A stretch of 64,000 bases of DNA, taken from Eriocheir sinensis (Eukaryota; Arthropoda; Malacostraca; Decapoda; Varunidae). The notes under the pieces were generated by a model. It searched no databases and was not told where the DNA came from. It worked only from the letters and a program-made list of their open reading frames with translations. Location of the stretch: the NCBI RefSeq assembly GCF_024679095.1, contig NC_066549.1, positions 12,581,477-12,645,476 of the forward strand, written 5' to 3'. Shown here one piece after another: positions 24,896-42,245 of the stretch. The first letter of the stretch is position 1; the number at the start of each line of letters is the position of its first letter. The position numbers and the translations under genes are program-made.

Positions 24896-25522
24896 AATAA
24901 TCTGTTTATGAAAAGTATCGGGGAGGAAGCAGATGAAGGCAACAGTGCGTTCTACTGGAATGGTCACTTATTTTTGTTAAGAGGGAAGGTGACGAGAAAG
25001 ATAAAGACAAGAGAATAGTGAGTAGATTATTAATATACGAAATTACTTCATCGAAAGAGCTGATCAAGTGAATGTAATGGCAGAAATCAGAGCAAGGACA
25101 AGAAGCATCAGAAAGAATAATAATATGATAATGAATGTGCATGGCAATTTTGATAACGCACATTCTATACAATAAAACACAATACCCAGTGAAAGCAGTG
25201 GATCGTATCAAGTACAGGGAAATAACTATAAACATACTCAATGAATAAAGGAAAAAAAGATGCTTATAAGATTATTTTTAATAGTAGAAACACTATGAAA
25301 CCATAAATAAGGTGATAAACTAATAACAAAACAAACAAATCGTATTTTTGGGGGTGTTTCTGGAAGAAAAAAAAATCCGGTATATCAAACACCAAAGTTC
25401 CGTAATTAAAGTAAGGTAAATATTTTTCTCACCTCGTGCCGTTAATTAAACTGGAGAGGTGCCTGGTCTGATAACACTTGGATTTAACACATGCCGGGAT
25501 ATCAAAGCTCCAAACACACACG

Positions 25523-25525
<3 letters not shown>
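24896..25525. other. Gene-free AT-rich DNA
   Basis: Nothing recognisable. A minus-strand frame at 24906-25241 has no domain and ordinary composition. Confidence 0.4.

Positions 25526-25579
<54 letters not shown>
25526..25579. repeat. (CA)n microsatellite
   Basis: 54-bp CA tract. Confidence 0.97.
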
Positions 25580-25583
<4 letters not shown>

Positions 25584-25919
25584 ATCGGACTAACTTTTGC
25601 CAAACAATGTCGCGTTAGATCGCTCTGCCGGAAAATTGGAACTGGGTACAGGTATATTTTTTGTGTAGATTATTTTGTACTTTTATACTACTGTTGCTGG
25701 CGATACTGCTGCTGTTAAATTATTTGCAACACCATCATAACATTTTCAAACACTAAAAGAAGGAGACGTCACTCTGATAATCTCCACAACAGCATTCTCT
25801 GATATAAATAATGCAAATCAAAATTGTTTCGCTTCTATTTTTTTATATTTTCATTCTTTTGTGCATCATTCTACAGTGTTTGTGCTTGAAAAATCTCAAG
25901 TCACCAATATTCAGCTTTA

Positions 25920-26480
25920 GGTGGTAAATGGAAATGCAGGAAAGTTTGGGAGATAGGATAATGGAAGGAGAGAGAAAGGGACGATACTTAAAAGATTGGG
26001 AGGTTACTTGAGCATTAAGAAAGAGATAGAAGGGTGAGAGAGTAAATGGAAAAATAGGATGAGGGGAAGGGTGTTAAATGGAAATGCAGGAAAGGTGTGA
26101 GGAGGATGGAAGGAAAGGGGAAGGGACAAAGTAGAAAGGAACGGGAGCTTCCCTGAACGTTAAAAATGAGAAATAGATTGGATTAATGGAATACTAGAAT
26201 GACGGGGAGGGGAGGTAAGCGGAAATACAGAAAGGGTAGGGAAGTGAGGAAAAGGCAAACATAGAAGAAGGGACGTAAGAGCAAGAAATGAGAGGTTACT
26301 TGAGCAATAAGAAAGACAGAAGAGAGGAAATAAACGGAGAAAAGATGAAGTGGAGGGGAGGGAGGGGCTGGAGAGAAACAAGAGATAGGACGGGAATTAA
26401 GGGGAGGAAAAGGGAGTGAAATACGAGATGCGGGGAAATGAGAGGGGAAACGGATAGCGCAAAGGAAATGAAAGGAGATG
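25920..26480 (+). repeat. Degenerate ~145-bp purine-rich tandem repeat
   Basis: GTGGTAAATGGAAATGCAGG near 25920, GTGTTAAATGGAAATGCAGG near 26069 and GAGGTAAGCGGAAATACAG near 26211 begin comparable units (spacing about 148 and 142 bp). AGGTTACTTGAGCA(T/A)TAAGAAAGA also recurs (about 26001 and 26293). No gene; the long minus-strand frames are artefacts of low complexity. Confidence 0.65.
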
Positions 26481-27020
26481 AGAGCAGAGATGAAAGCTGA
26501 ACAAAGGTAAGGTAAGGTGAAAAGAAGAATTGAGGGTAAGAAAAAAAGGAGAGTAATGGAGAGAGAAGAAGATTGGACATGGAGAAAGTGGAGTGGGGGA
26601 AAAGAAAGACGCAAAGAGAAATAAGGAGGAAAATCACAGTGAATGAAGATAAAGTTTTAGGTGAGGATTTGCATAGCTAAGTGCGGGAAAAAAGATTTGA
26701 ACAAGCGTGACTGAAGAGCCAATTTGTAGGGAGAGGAAAAGAAACAATGGTGTGGAAGATAAGAAAGGGAAGAATAGAAGGTCGTCATGGATAGGAAAAG
26801 GAGAGTGAGGAGAGGTAGGGAAGGAAACTGAATGAGAGGGAAGAATTATTACAAGAGTGAAAGGGAAAAAGAGAAGTAATGGAAAGGGAAGGAAAGGGAA
26901 GTGATGGGAAGAAAAGGGAATGGAAGTGAAATGGGGTGTGGAGAAGAGTAGGGGGTGGAAGTTGAAGTGAGAGGGTGAAAGGGAAGATAGACGAGGTAGA
27001 ATGCTGTTTTTTGTGTGGGC
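26481..27020. other. Purine-rich low-complexity DNA
   Basis: G/A-rich plus strand with no gene. GGAAAGGGAA words cluster at about 26880-26925. Confidence 0.6.
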
Positions 27021-27024
27021 GTGT

Positions 27025-27800
27025 GTTTTCAAGGTAGAATGCCGTTTTTCGTGGTTTCAAGGTAGAATGCTTTGTTTCCGTGATTTCAAGGTACATTGGC
27101 TAATTTCTATGTTTTTAAGGTAGAATGTTAAGTTGTTTTCGCGTTTTCAAGGTGGAATGTTATGTTTTTCTGTTTTCAAGGTTGAATGTTTGCTTTTTTT
27201 TGTTTTCAAGGTAGTGGGTTTTCTTGTTTTCAAGGTAGAATTTTTTTGTTGTTATCAAGGTAGTTGTTTTTTTTTTTTGTTGTTTTTTTCAAGGTAGAAT
27301 GATATGTTTTTTTCTGTTTTCAAGGAAGAATGTTATGTTTTTTTTTGTTTTCAAGGTAGAATGATATGGTTTTTATTTTTGTTTTCAAGGTAGAATGATG
27401 TTTTTTTTTTTTTTTGGTTTTCAAGGTAGAATGATATGTTTTTTTCTGTTTTCAAGGAAGAATGTTATGTTTTGTGTTTCCAAGGTAGAATGGTTTTTTT
27501 CAAGGTAGAATGTTGTTTTCTTGTTTTCAAGGTAGAATGTTATGTTTTTGTTCGTGTTTTCAAGGTAGAATGTTATGTTTTTTACGGTTTTCAAGGTAGA
27601 ATGCTGTTTTTCTGTTTTCAAGGTAGAATGTTTTTTTTCTGTTTTCAAGGCAGAATGTTATGTTTTTTTGTGTTTCCAAGGTAGAATGTTATTTTTTGTG
27701 TGTGGTTCCAAGGTAAAATGTTATGTTTTTTCGTGTTTTCAAGGTAGAATGTTATGTTTTTTTATGTGTTTCCAAGGTAGAATGTTATATTTTTTTATCG
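27025..27800 (+). repeat. Minisatellite with about 26 CAAGGTAGAATG cores
   Basis: The core TTTTCAAGGTAGAATG recurs about 26 times, spaced about 18-36 bp, joined by T-rich linkers of varying length (TTATGTTTTTTT and variants). Length changes lie almost entirely in the T runs. Open frames reading FQGRM or VFKVECY, and minus-strand FYLEN, are products of the array rather than a gene. Confidence 0.9.

Positions 27801-29787
<1,987 letters not shown>

Positions 29788-29864
<77 letters not shown>
29788..29864. repeat. Compound (CT)n(CA)n microsatellite
   Basis: CT tract to 29820 directly followed by CA to 29864. Confidence 0.97.
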
Positions 29865-29866
<2 letters not shown>

Positions 29867-31140
29867 ATTCAGTTGCTAGCTACATTTTAATATTCAAGAT
29901 TTAATGAAATGGTTGCAGTGGATCCAATAGTTCAACTCATACATGCAAAGATAATCACGTACACAGATCCGTCCTAGCGCGTTCATACATGCCTTTATTA
30001 GCGTCTACACACACGAACATAAGTAATTTTCCCCACTTGATAATAATGAACCCGATTCGCCATAATTGTTGCCTTCATTCACTCGCCCTCCTTTTTGATT
30101 CCGTGACCGGGTCGTGAAATACAGCTACTACCGACCGGAGTATAATATTCCAAGTAACAACATAAGACATGGTGTAACCTATCAAGTGGACACATTGCTT
30201 CCATAGATTCAAACATTCTCTCTCCTTCTCTTTATATAATCTATCCATCCATCTATCAATCTTCTCCCTCTCTATCTATCTGTCTTCCTATCTATCTGCC
30301 TATCTGTCCGTCTGTCTTTGAATCACTTGCTAACAGTAACTCTGTCTTATACTTCAGGGGATATGAATGATTTTAACGATTCCTGGAAACAAAGTTGATA
30401 CGTTGCAGTGAATTTGACGGTTTGGTTGTCACTGCACGGGCGAATAAACATGTTAACGAGGGTACCGTTGTCGTGTCTCGAGAAAGAAAAAATCGTCTTA
30501 TCCATGAATAAAGAAAGAATTGAATATACTCGTACATTTGCTCGTATATCTCAGAGCTATATACTCCGTTTCCAAAAAAGCTTACGACGGAAAATGAGCA
30601 ACGACCTGCACTGACATTTTGCTGAGGGATAGTGGTGAGGCAGAGTAAAACCATTTCTCGTGTGGACAGTGGAATGAGATAGAATGTCGTGACAATGCAA
30701 AATTCAATATGACGTCTTTAAAAAATAAGCCGTAAAAACTGTGTGACGACTTTTTTTACGGTAAGAGCAGGCAGACAAGGGGCGTGATAAAGCAGTTATG
30801 TCCGTACCTTGATGCCGGAAATAAAGGAACTGACGGAAGGGAGAAGTAGATAAAAATCCGCACAAAATGTAAGTCAAACAGAAGCAAATATAGTAAAGGA
30901 TGATAGAAACAAATAAGATAATAAAAAAACAGGGTACGTGAGCTAAGATAAATATAACGAATGAACACAATGCTAGCTATAGACAGAGTTAAATGAATAA
31001 AAAAATAATCCACCCTACATTATCATAACATTATCCAATATACCCCTGGGAAGGACAAGGAAAAGAAAAAGAAGACGATGAAAACACCTATTTGTACCTT
31101 GAATTAACCTGTCTGCTTCTTACGTTTTTGGCTGATATGA
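29865..31140. other. Gene-free AT-rich DNA
   Basis: No gene was recognised. Degenerate TCTA/TCTG tetranucleotide repeats lie at about 30236-30320. Confidence 0.45.
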
Positions 31141-31245
31141 CTTTTTTTTTTTTTTTACAACAAAGGAGACAGCTCAAGGGCACAAAAAAAGGGAAACAAT
31201 AATAATAAAAAAAGCCCGCTACTCGCTGCTCCTATAAAAAGAATC
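31141..31245 (-). mobile_element. LINE family C, extreme 3' end (minus strand)
   Basis: Poly-T (31143-31156), then ACAACAAAGGAGACAGCTCA and AGCCCGCTACTCGCTGCTCC. This matches the 3' end of the copy at 47265-48050. Only about 100 bp is present, so this is a severely 5'-truncated insertion. Confidence 0.85.
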
Positions 31246-32634
31246 AAAAGACTGTTGAATATATGGTGTGTCGGCAGTAATGGTGAATGGAAGGCGAGTC
31301 AGAATCATTCACCACCTCAACTGACTCAATTTTAGCTCGACTGACTCTCTATAAACAAGGTTCAAACGTGACTCACCATAGACTTTAATTAATTCTTATT
31401 TTTTTCTTCGTTTTTCACATTTCCTTCCTTTTTTTTTTGTGTCTCTCGCCTTTCAATCCGTTTTCCTTTTCAGTGCAATCATTTTTCATACATTCATTTG
31501 TTTCCCTTCTGTTTCATCGTTTCTCACACACTTTTTTTTTGTCTTTTCGTCTCACACTTCTTTCTGTTTTCTTTTTTTAGTCTCTTCGTTTGTCAGACTT
31601 TCTTCCGTTATTACTTTTAGTCTCATCGTATCTCACATTTCGCTCCTTTTCGATGCTCCTGAGATAACGGAGAGCTCCATCTATGTAGAAGTCAGCACTG
31701 TTCTTGTCGGTCACTTTGTCTAGCGCAGGCGACTCAACTCAAAAGGGAAGGACCGTTAAGTAGGCTACAGTGCTGCCCTCTACAAAAAGAGCAGTTCTGA
31801 AAGTCGCCCCTTTCCTTGCAAATACAAAGAAACAAGTATTACGTTCTTTTAAAAGTTTGAAATGCATGAAACTTATTTACTCACAGTTCCAAGAAGAGTT
31901 TGCCGATCGTCCTCAATTGGTTAAAAAAAAAAAAGGTAAATGTAGCGTTATCAATCACCAACGCATACGACCAGCTTCATATTTTGCTGGTATCAACATA
32001 GCTCTTTAGTGAGAAAAGTAATAAAAGAAAATAAATTGATGCGACTTCTTTGCTAATGAAAACGCAGACCTGAGAAGTACGGTCTAAAACTCATTCTGGT
32101 GCTTGAGCGTGCATAGTTCAGAAAGGTCATGCAAAGTCCGGACTAATTATAATGACCAGAACACTGAAACAAAAAAGCACGTTAATTAATTACTTCAGGC
32201 AATTATAGCTCAAGGAGGCTTGTGACCCTCTGAGGATCAAGGGCCTTTCTGGTGATGAGTGCACCGATCGGGAGTCTGCATCGCGCATTCGAAATAAAAT
32301 GTGGAAGACAACGTGATCAACAAACGACAAATATAACGATCGTAAAGATAATGAAAAGTAGTGAATAACTCTGCGATAAAGAAAAGAATCGTAAACATAA
32401 TGAAAAGTAGTGGCCACAAAAGAGTTATATGCTTCTTACAATTTTTTTTTTTTACATTCATGGTGTAAAAGCCTCGTGAAGCTATTACCAGGTTCATAAA
32501 ACTACTCATGGAAGTACCCAAAACCACTAGGAAAGCCTTAACAAATGTGGGTATATGTGTAAGCCGCAAATGTTTAAGAATCTGTGAATATAATACCGCT
32601 CCTGCATCCTGGAAAGGGGTTAACCAAGTAAATG
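31246..32634. other. Gene-free DNA
   Basis: Pyrimidine-rich at 31385-31640 and AT-rich beyond. No gene was recognised. Plus frame 31770-32009 is short, Lys-rich and without a domain. CAGTGCTGCCCTCT near 31768 recurs in similar form near 45745 and inverted near 37922, and may be a dispersed-repeat end. Confidence 0.4.
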
Positions 32635-32976
32635 TAGGGTAGGCGGTGGCTGATTGGTAGCGTGCTGGGCCCACATTCACCACATGATGGACGACGCGAA
32701 TTCGAGTCCCCACGCAACCACCTCGGATTTTTCAGTCACCGCCGAGTGGCTTAAAACTACCCACATGCTGTCCTGAAGACCACCCATCAACCCGGACTCT
32801 AGAGGAAACCGTCCAAGTGAATCAAGAAGGAGTTCCGGGGGGCAGCATGAGCCAAGAGAAGATGGCGCCACTATAAACACTTGCCTGCGCCATGACGGGC
32901 TGGGGCCGAATACCATCCAGGCCCCTCAAGCAAGCCTACCGGCGCTATAGGCACAGACGTAAAAAAAAAAAAAAAA
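32635..32976 (+). mobile_element. SINE, family A, full length (plus strand)
   Basis: The tRNA-like head GGTAGGCGGTGGCTGATTGG (A box) is followed by a B box with a substitution (CGAATTCGAGTCCCC), the conserved body (CACATGCTGTCCTGAAGACC, GGGGGCAGCATGAGCC, AAGATGGCGCCACTATAAAC, TGCCTGCGCCATGACGGGC), the end GCCTACCGGCGCTATAGGC and poly-A at 32961-32976. It is one of the best-preserved copies. Confidence 0.92.
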
Positions 32977-34040
32977 TAACCTCAAAATTCCATGCCTTAC
33001 TGTGCGATAACTGGATATTCTCTTTACTGTACAGAGAAGCGAAGCCACTAGACGTAACAACACACCTAACAGGATGAAAAAAAAAGAATAGACACTTCAT
33101 CCTGCTCATAAACGAAGGGACTGTTTCGAGCATAATACGATCGCCTTATAACCAAGAAGGGAAACGAAGTGTCCGGATGATACTATATGACTGAAAGATA
33201 CGAGGTGCTTCATCCTCCTAAAAGGTGAAACGACTGCACGAAATCCGAAATGCATGAGTGTATGGATATTGCCTATATCTTAGGGTCATAGGGCCAGTTC
33301 GACAGTCCAACATAGTCACTGTAAGCGCCTAAACCAAACTACCACAATGATCGATTATCTCTACTCAATACCAGACACTAAAGAGATTCCCTGTGTGGTT
33401 TTCTATAGTTTCCTTCTTTTTATACCAACGCCAAACACTAAACAAGAAATGTTCCTGGTATTTTGTGTTTGGTTGGGGAGCTTACAAACTTGCTGTAATG
33501 GACTGTAAAACTGGTCCATATTCTTGATCATTTCGACGCCAAAGGTAACATATTTAACGAGTATTTCGTAATATTTTAGAGCATTATCAGAGGTAGTTTT
33601 ATGGCCCTGGTGGTAGTCTGACTCTTCTTCTGTACCATGAACCTCAAAAAAACAGTCATTACAACTCGACCGATATCTTTTTTGGCTTGTGGAAATCGCT
33701 GATATGAGAGGCGGATGCGTCTGAGAATAGGAACATAAGCTTTCCCTCTCTAGGCCAAACAAATATATAAGATCCCGGTCCCTACGAGCTTTCTATGAAC
33801 TAATACTAAAATTTAATGGCTATATCCAACACCATAATCCTCTCTTTAAGACAATGGCCTACTTATAGAGCTAAGATAAATAGTAATTGTAAGTGAATCA
33901 TGTGCAGCTCAACACAGGCAAAAAAAAGAACCAATACCCGGGGCCCCACCCACACCACTAGCAGCTGCCTGTCCCATAATCTGGCGAGCCTGTCGTGAGG
34001 GTGGCGCAGATGTCCAATACTACGCCGCGTGTGAGGGAGA
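32977..34040. other. Gene-free DNA; one unassigned minus-strand frame
   Basis: The minus frame at 33762-33403 (119 residues) has normal composition with several Cys residues, but no family was recognised and no splice or promoter context supports it. Confidence 0.35.
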
Positions 34041-34041
34041 A

Positions 34042-34462
34042 GAGATGGGACAAGGGAGATCAGGGGCAGGGAAAATAAGTGATAGGATGTGTAGGATGCG
34101 GCGAATGAGGAAAGCAAAGACGAGAAGAAAAGGGCAAGGGGGGGGGGGGGGATATAAAGGCGAGAAAAGATAGAAAAGTAATTAAAGAGATGAGACAAGG
34201 GATATCAGCAGCAGGGAAAATAAGTGATAGGATGTGCAGATGCGGCGAATGAGGAAAGATAAGACGGGCAGGAGGTAAGGGAAAATGAGAGAGGGGAGAG
34301 GAAGATAGGGAAGATAATTTATAAGGAAAAAGAGATAGGACAAGGAAGATCTGGAGGAGAGAAAACATGTAAAAGGAAGAGTATTAAGTGGCGAATGAGG
34401 AAAGCTAAGACGGGTAGAAGGAGGTAATAGAGGAAGATAAAGACGAGAAAAAGGGAAGGTAG
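34042..34462 (+). repeat. Tandem repeat, three units of about 145 bp
   Basis: GAGATGGGACAAGGGAGATC (34042), GAGATGAGACAAGGGATATC (34187) and GAGATAGGACAAGGAAGATC (34332) begin successive units. Each has GCGAATGAGGAAAGC/AT(A)AAGACG later on. A poly-G run (34140-34151) is peculiar to the first unit. The next unit is cut by a SINE. Confidence 0.85.
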
Positions 34463-34757
34463 TTCGGTGCGTTGTCCATGATGTGGGTTCGAATCCGCCG
34501 CTAACCACCTGGGACTTTTCAGTCACCGCCGAGTGGCCTAAGACTACCCACATGCTGTCCTGAAGACCACCCATCAACCCGGATTCTAGAAGAAGTTGTA
34601 CAGCGCAAGTGAAATCAAGAATGAGCTCCGGGGGACAGCATGAGCCAATACTAATGGGGCCGCTATAAACAATTGCCTGCGCCATGACGGGCTCGGGCCG
34701 ACCATCAGGCCCATATGGATTAGCCTACCGGCGCTACAGGTCACATATAAAAAAAAC
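34463..34757 (+). mobile_element. SINE, family A, head-truncated (plus strand)
   Basis: Retains the B box GGGTTCGAATCC near 34487-34498 but only a remnant of the A-box half. The body is well conserved (CACATGCTGTCCTGAAGACC, GACGGGCTCGGGCCGACCAT, GCCTACCGGCGCTACAGG), then a short A-rich tail. It lies at the edge of the 145-bp tandem repeat. Confidence 0.9.
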
Positions 34758-35160
34758 AAGAGGAGGAAGAGGAGGAGTCTTCAGCGTGGGAGGAAGCGAT
34801 AAAAGAACAAAGAGTAACAAAGAATTAAAGCAATAAAACGAGGAGGATGAGAAAAAAAAGACAAAGAGAAGGAGGGAGAGGAGGAAGAGACAGGAAACAA
34901 AAATATGGTGAATATTGGAACGAACAAAAAGAGTTGAAGAAGAAAGAGGGGAAAGATTAGGGGAAAGAGGAAAGAAGAGGAGCGAATAAACATACGAACT
35001 TGGGGGAAACGAGAGATAGAGGAGAATGAAGGGAAAGAGCAAGATAGAACAGGGGAGAAGCAGGAGGGGGGAGGCTATCATGAATTGTGAGGAATAGGGC
35101 GGGATATGAGCAGGAGGAGGAGGAGGAGGAGGAGGAAGAGGAGTCAGCAGTAAAATTGAA
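34758..35160. other. Purine-rich low-complexity DNA
   Basis: A/G-rich plus strand with GGA repeats at about 35113-35143; no gene. Confidence 0.6.
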
Positions 35161-35199
35161 GTCGAGTGATGGATTAGGAGCTCTTATCAAATTTTGAAC

Positions 35200-35815
35200 C
35201 TCATCTTTGTCGCCTCCCCTCTTCACGCCAGCTGCTGCCTCCTTCCCTTTTTTTCTTTTACCTTCGCGCCCACCATCATCATCGCTACCTCCTCCTCTTC
35301 CCACTTCCTCTTCCTTCTTCTCGTTCTTGTTCATTTCTCTTTGCTTGCCTGTTCTACACCCAATTTTCTCATCTCCTCGTTTTCATCCTTATAATTTTAC
35401 AGTTTCATGATCAAAATTTCTTCTTCCTCCTATTCCTCCTCCTTCTTCTTCTTTTATTTTTCTTTCTTCTTCTTCTTCTTCTTCTTTTTCTTCTTTTTTT
35501 CTTCTTCTTTACTTCTTTTTCTTTACTTCTTTTTCTTCTTTTTCTTCTTTTTCTTCTTCTTCTTCTACATCCTCCTCCTCCTCCTCCTCCTCCTCCTCTT
35601 CATCTTCCTTCTCTGCCTCATTTTAACCTTTTCCACCATCATTTTTTACTTTCTTCTACCTACTTTCTCCGATACTTTTCCTTCTCGTCTTATAACTTTT
35701 GCAACTGTAGAACCATCAACATCCCCCTCTCCTTCCCCTTCCTTTTCCTTTTTCTTCTCCTCCTCCTCCTCTTCCTCTTCCTTCTCTTCTTCCTCCTCCT
35801 CCTCACATTCATAAT
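35200..35815. repeat. Pyrimidine-rich CTT/CCT low-complexity DNA
   Basis: (CTT)n and (CTC)n arrays with short ACTTCTTTTTCTTT units; no gene. It faces the purine-rich 34.76-35.16 kb stretch, giving a large purine/pyrimidine strand switch near 35.18 kb. Confidence 0.8.
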
Positions 35816-35928
35816 TCAAAAGTTTTCTCAATAACCTTGACGCATTTTACACGTACTTTAGGTTTCTTCGTTTTCTAAAATTAATTAAAGTTTTCCATCG
35901 ATTAGTTTCCGAAATAAAAAATGAGCCC

Positions 35929-36047
<119 letters not shown>

Positions 36048-36155
36048 TGGCCCGTGGAAATTTAAGAGGAAATAATGAAATTGTTAAAAAGTTAAGCTAC
36101 GTGATTGAATTAACGAGAATTTAATTGAATTATTATATTATGAGTAATGGCACGA

Positions 36156-39550
<3,395 letters not shown>

Positions 39551-39554
39551 GAGG

Positions 39555-39912
39555 AGATGAGCGGAAGGGTAGTGTTTAGATGTAGGAGAGGCTTGAAGGG
39601 AAAGTGGAAAGGAAAAGTGGAAAGGGAAAGGGAAAGTGGAAAGGGAAAGGGAAAGGGAAAGGGGAAAGGGAAAGTGGAAATGAGCGGAAGGGTAGTGTTT
39701 AGATGTAGGAGAGGCGAGAAGGGAAAGTGAAAAGGGAAAGGGAAAGGGAAAGTGGAAAGGGAAAGTGGAAAGGGAAAGGGAAAGTGGAAAGGGAAAGGGG
39801 AAAGGGAAAGGGAAAGGGAAAGTGGAAAGGGAAAGGGAAAGGGAAAGGGAAAGTGGAAATGAGCGGAAGGGTAGGGTTTAGATGTAGGAAAAGTGAGAAG
39901 GGAAAGTGACAA
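39555..39912 (+). repeat. Higher-order repeat: GGGAAA arrays between copies of a ~55-bp block
   Basis: The block GATGAGCGGAAGGGTAG..TTTAGATGTAGGA(G/A) occurs three times (about 39555, 39679 and 39858), each leading into (GGGAAA)n/(GTGGAAA)n hexamer arrays. The block spacing is about 124 and 179 bp. Confidence 0.9.
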
Positions 39913-40535
39913 GTAGCCACATACAACAACGATAAACTAAGAAATATCAGTTATTACCAACTCAAAACCAGTGACAATTACTTTCTTTCCATACGATGAC
40001 TTTCACACACCCAGGTTCCATCACTTTTTTATTTGGCCTACTTGCGCTATACTTCTACTAAAAATAAATGATGAGTTGGAAGCTGCTATTAAACCGTAGG
40101 AGTAGGTGTAGGTTCATAGAAGGCTCGTAAACAAGGGATCCGGCTGACTGAAATAGTTCGAACTGATCTTAAGTGAATGGCTTTAGAAGGAAGGTTGTGA
40201 AATAGTAGAACGACCTTAAAAAATACCTGCATTAGTACATGTGAGTATAGTACATAAATAAACAGCTTTAAAGTGTTAGATAAGTGGACAATCAGCAAAA
40301 AAATACTCGTTGAAAAGAAGAGGAACAACCAGGACACTAGGGAATAGGCAGATAATAATATAGAGAAGCATTATGAAAAAATAGTGCAAGGAAATAAAGG
40401 AGCAAGAAATGTCCAGTGAAAATAAGAAAATCTCTCGGCTTGTAATTACCTTTGTTGTTGTTGTTGTGTTCGTTGCTGTTCAAAGTCTGAAAATATGAAA
40501 AGAAAATGCATTATATTTTTGAATCTATAATAGGG

Positions 40536-40537
<2 letters not shown>
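39913..40537. other. Gene-free AT-rich DNA
   Basis: Nothing recognised apart from a short TTG run near 40453. Confidence 0.45.

Positions 40538-40593
<56 letters not shown>
40538..40593. repeat. (CA)n microsatellite
   Basis: 56-bp CA tract followed by poly-C and CA again. Confidence 0.97.
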
Positions 40594-40595
<2 letters not shown>

Positions 40596-40639
40596 CCGCC
40601 CCCCCCACACACACACAAGCAGCCAACATTAAAAAAAAA

Positions 40640-40909
40640 ACTGCATGAAAGGGCAGCAGGAAAAGGAGGCGGAGGAGGAAGATAATAAGGAGAATGAAAG
40701 CAGAAGAAGGAGGAGGAGGAGCAGGAGGAGGAGGAAGAAAATAGATGATAATGATGATGAGGAGGAGAAGAAGCAGGAAAAGGAATCGGAAGAGAAGCGA
40801 GAAAGAGAAGGAAAATTTGGGAAAGGAGGAGGAGACGAGGACTCACACGACAAGAGCTAAATCTGTCTCATCCAATTTATCTGACTTGTTCCCACGCAGC
40901 CAGCCACGT

Positions 40910-40940
<31 letters not shown>

Positions 40941-41215
40941 TGTATGTGTGTATCAGTCAGGGCCGTGATGTCAGGGCAACCAGATGAAAACCGACACTGT
41001 GGCAGACTGAAGGGGGGCAGAGAGCGCAGTCGATGGGTGATGAGGGGCGCCGCAGCAGTAGAGAGGGAGAGATAGTGGTCGTGGAGCCGTCGTGACAGGG
41101 GGGAATAATGGCCTCGGTCTGGGTTTTGAGGGTCGCGTCTGTCGTAGCGCCTCGGTAATGGCACTGAGGTTGGGGTCACGGCGCCAGGACTGCCACAATT
41201 TTCCGGCTCGCTAAT
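40640..41215. other. Purine-rich DNA and an unclassified GC-rich segment
   Basis: GGA/GAA-rich at 40655-40850, GT and poly-G at 40908-40940. Then 40950-41215 is GC-rich, normal-complexity DNA with an open minus frame (41198-40971, 75 residues) lacking any domain. The GC-rich part may be an unrecognised element. Confidence 0.35.
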
Positions 41216-41305
41216 AGTTAGAAAAGCAACGGTCTGGCAAACGTTGGGAAGACGAGGAGCAAAGGAGGAGGAGGGAGAGCAAAACGAGGGCGAAGGAGGA
41301 GGAGG

Positions 41306-42245
41306 ACGAAGAGATGAAGATGAGGATAACGAGTATGAGGATGAGAATGAGGAGGAAAAAGGGACGGTAAGGAAGAGGAGGAGGAGGACGAAGAGATGAA
41401 GATGAGGATAACGAGTATGAGGATGAGAATGAGGAGGAAAAAGGGAAGGTAAGGAAGAGGAGGAGGAGGACGAAGAGATGAAGATGAGGATAACGAGTAT
41501 GAGGATGAGAATGAGAAGGAAGAAGGGAAGGAAGAGGAGGAGGAGGACGAAGAGATGAAGATGAGGATAACGAGTATGAGGATGAGAATGAGAAGGAAGA
41601 AGGGAAGGAAGAGGAGGAGGAGGACGAAGAGATGAAGATGAGGATAACGAGTATGAGAATGAGACTGAAAAGGAAGAAGGGAAGGAAGAGGAGGAGGAGG
41701 ACGAAGAGATGAAGATGAGGATAACGAGTATGAGGATGAGAATGAGAAGGAAGAAGGGAAGGAAGAGGAGGAGGAGGACGAAGAGATGAAGATGAGGATA
41801 ACGAGTATGAGGATGAGACTGAAAAGGAAGAAGGGAAGGAAGAGGAGGAGGAGGACGAAGAGATGAAGATGAGGATAACGAGTATGAGGATGAGAATGAG
41901 AAGGAAGAAGGGAAGGAAGAGGAGGAGGAGGACGAAGAGATGAAGATGAGGATAACGAGTATGAGAATGAGACTGAGAAGGAAGAAGGGAAGGAAGAGGA
42001 GGAGGAGGACGAAGAGATGAAGATGAGAATAACGAGTATGAGGATGAGAATGAGGAGGAAAAAGGGAAGGTAAGGAAGAGGAGGAGGAGGACGAAGAGAT
42101 GAAGATGAGGATAACGAGTATGAGAGTGAGACTGAGAAGGAAGAAGGGAAGGAAGAGGAGGAGGAGGACGAAGAGATGAAGATGAGGATAACGAGTATGA
42201 GGATGAGAATGAGAAGGAAGAAGGGAAGGAAGAGGAGGAGGAGGA
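41306..42245 (+). repeat. Minisatellite, 12 units of 77 or 82 bp
   Basis: ACGAAGAGATGAAGATGAGG starts units at 41306, 41388, 41470, 41547, 41624, 41701, 41778, 41855, 41932, 42009, 42091 and 42168. The intervals are eight of 77 bp and three of 82 bp. The 82-bp variant has GAGGAGGAAAAAGGGA(A/C)GGTAAGG where the 77-bp variant has GAGAAGGAAGAAGGGAAGG. Neither length is a multiple of three, so the long open minus frames (389 and 365 residues) rotate frame and are artefacts. Confidence 0.95.

Noticed and set aside
33403..33762. 119-residue minus-strand protein
   Set aside because: Composition is normal, but no family, splice or start evidence could be found; kept only as an unassigned frame.
41306..42245. 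CRISPR array
   Set aside because: Units are contiguous with no unique spacers, and the context is eukaryotic; the same applies to the other tandem arrays.
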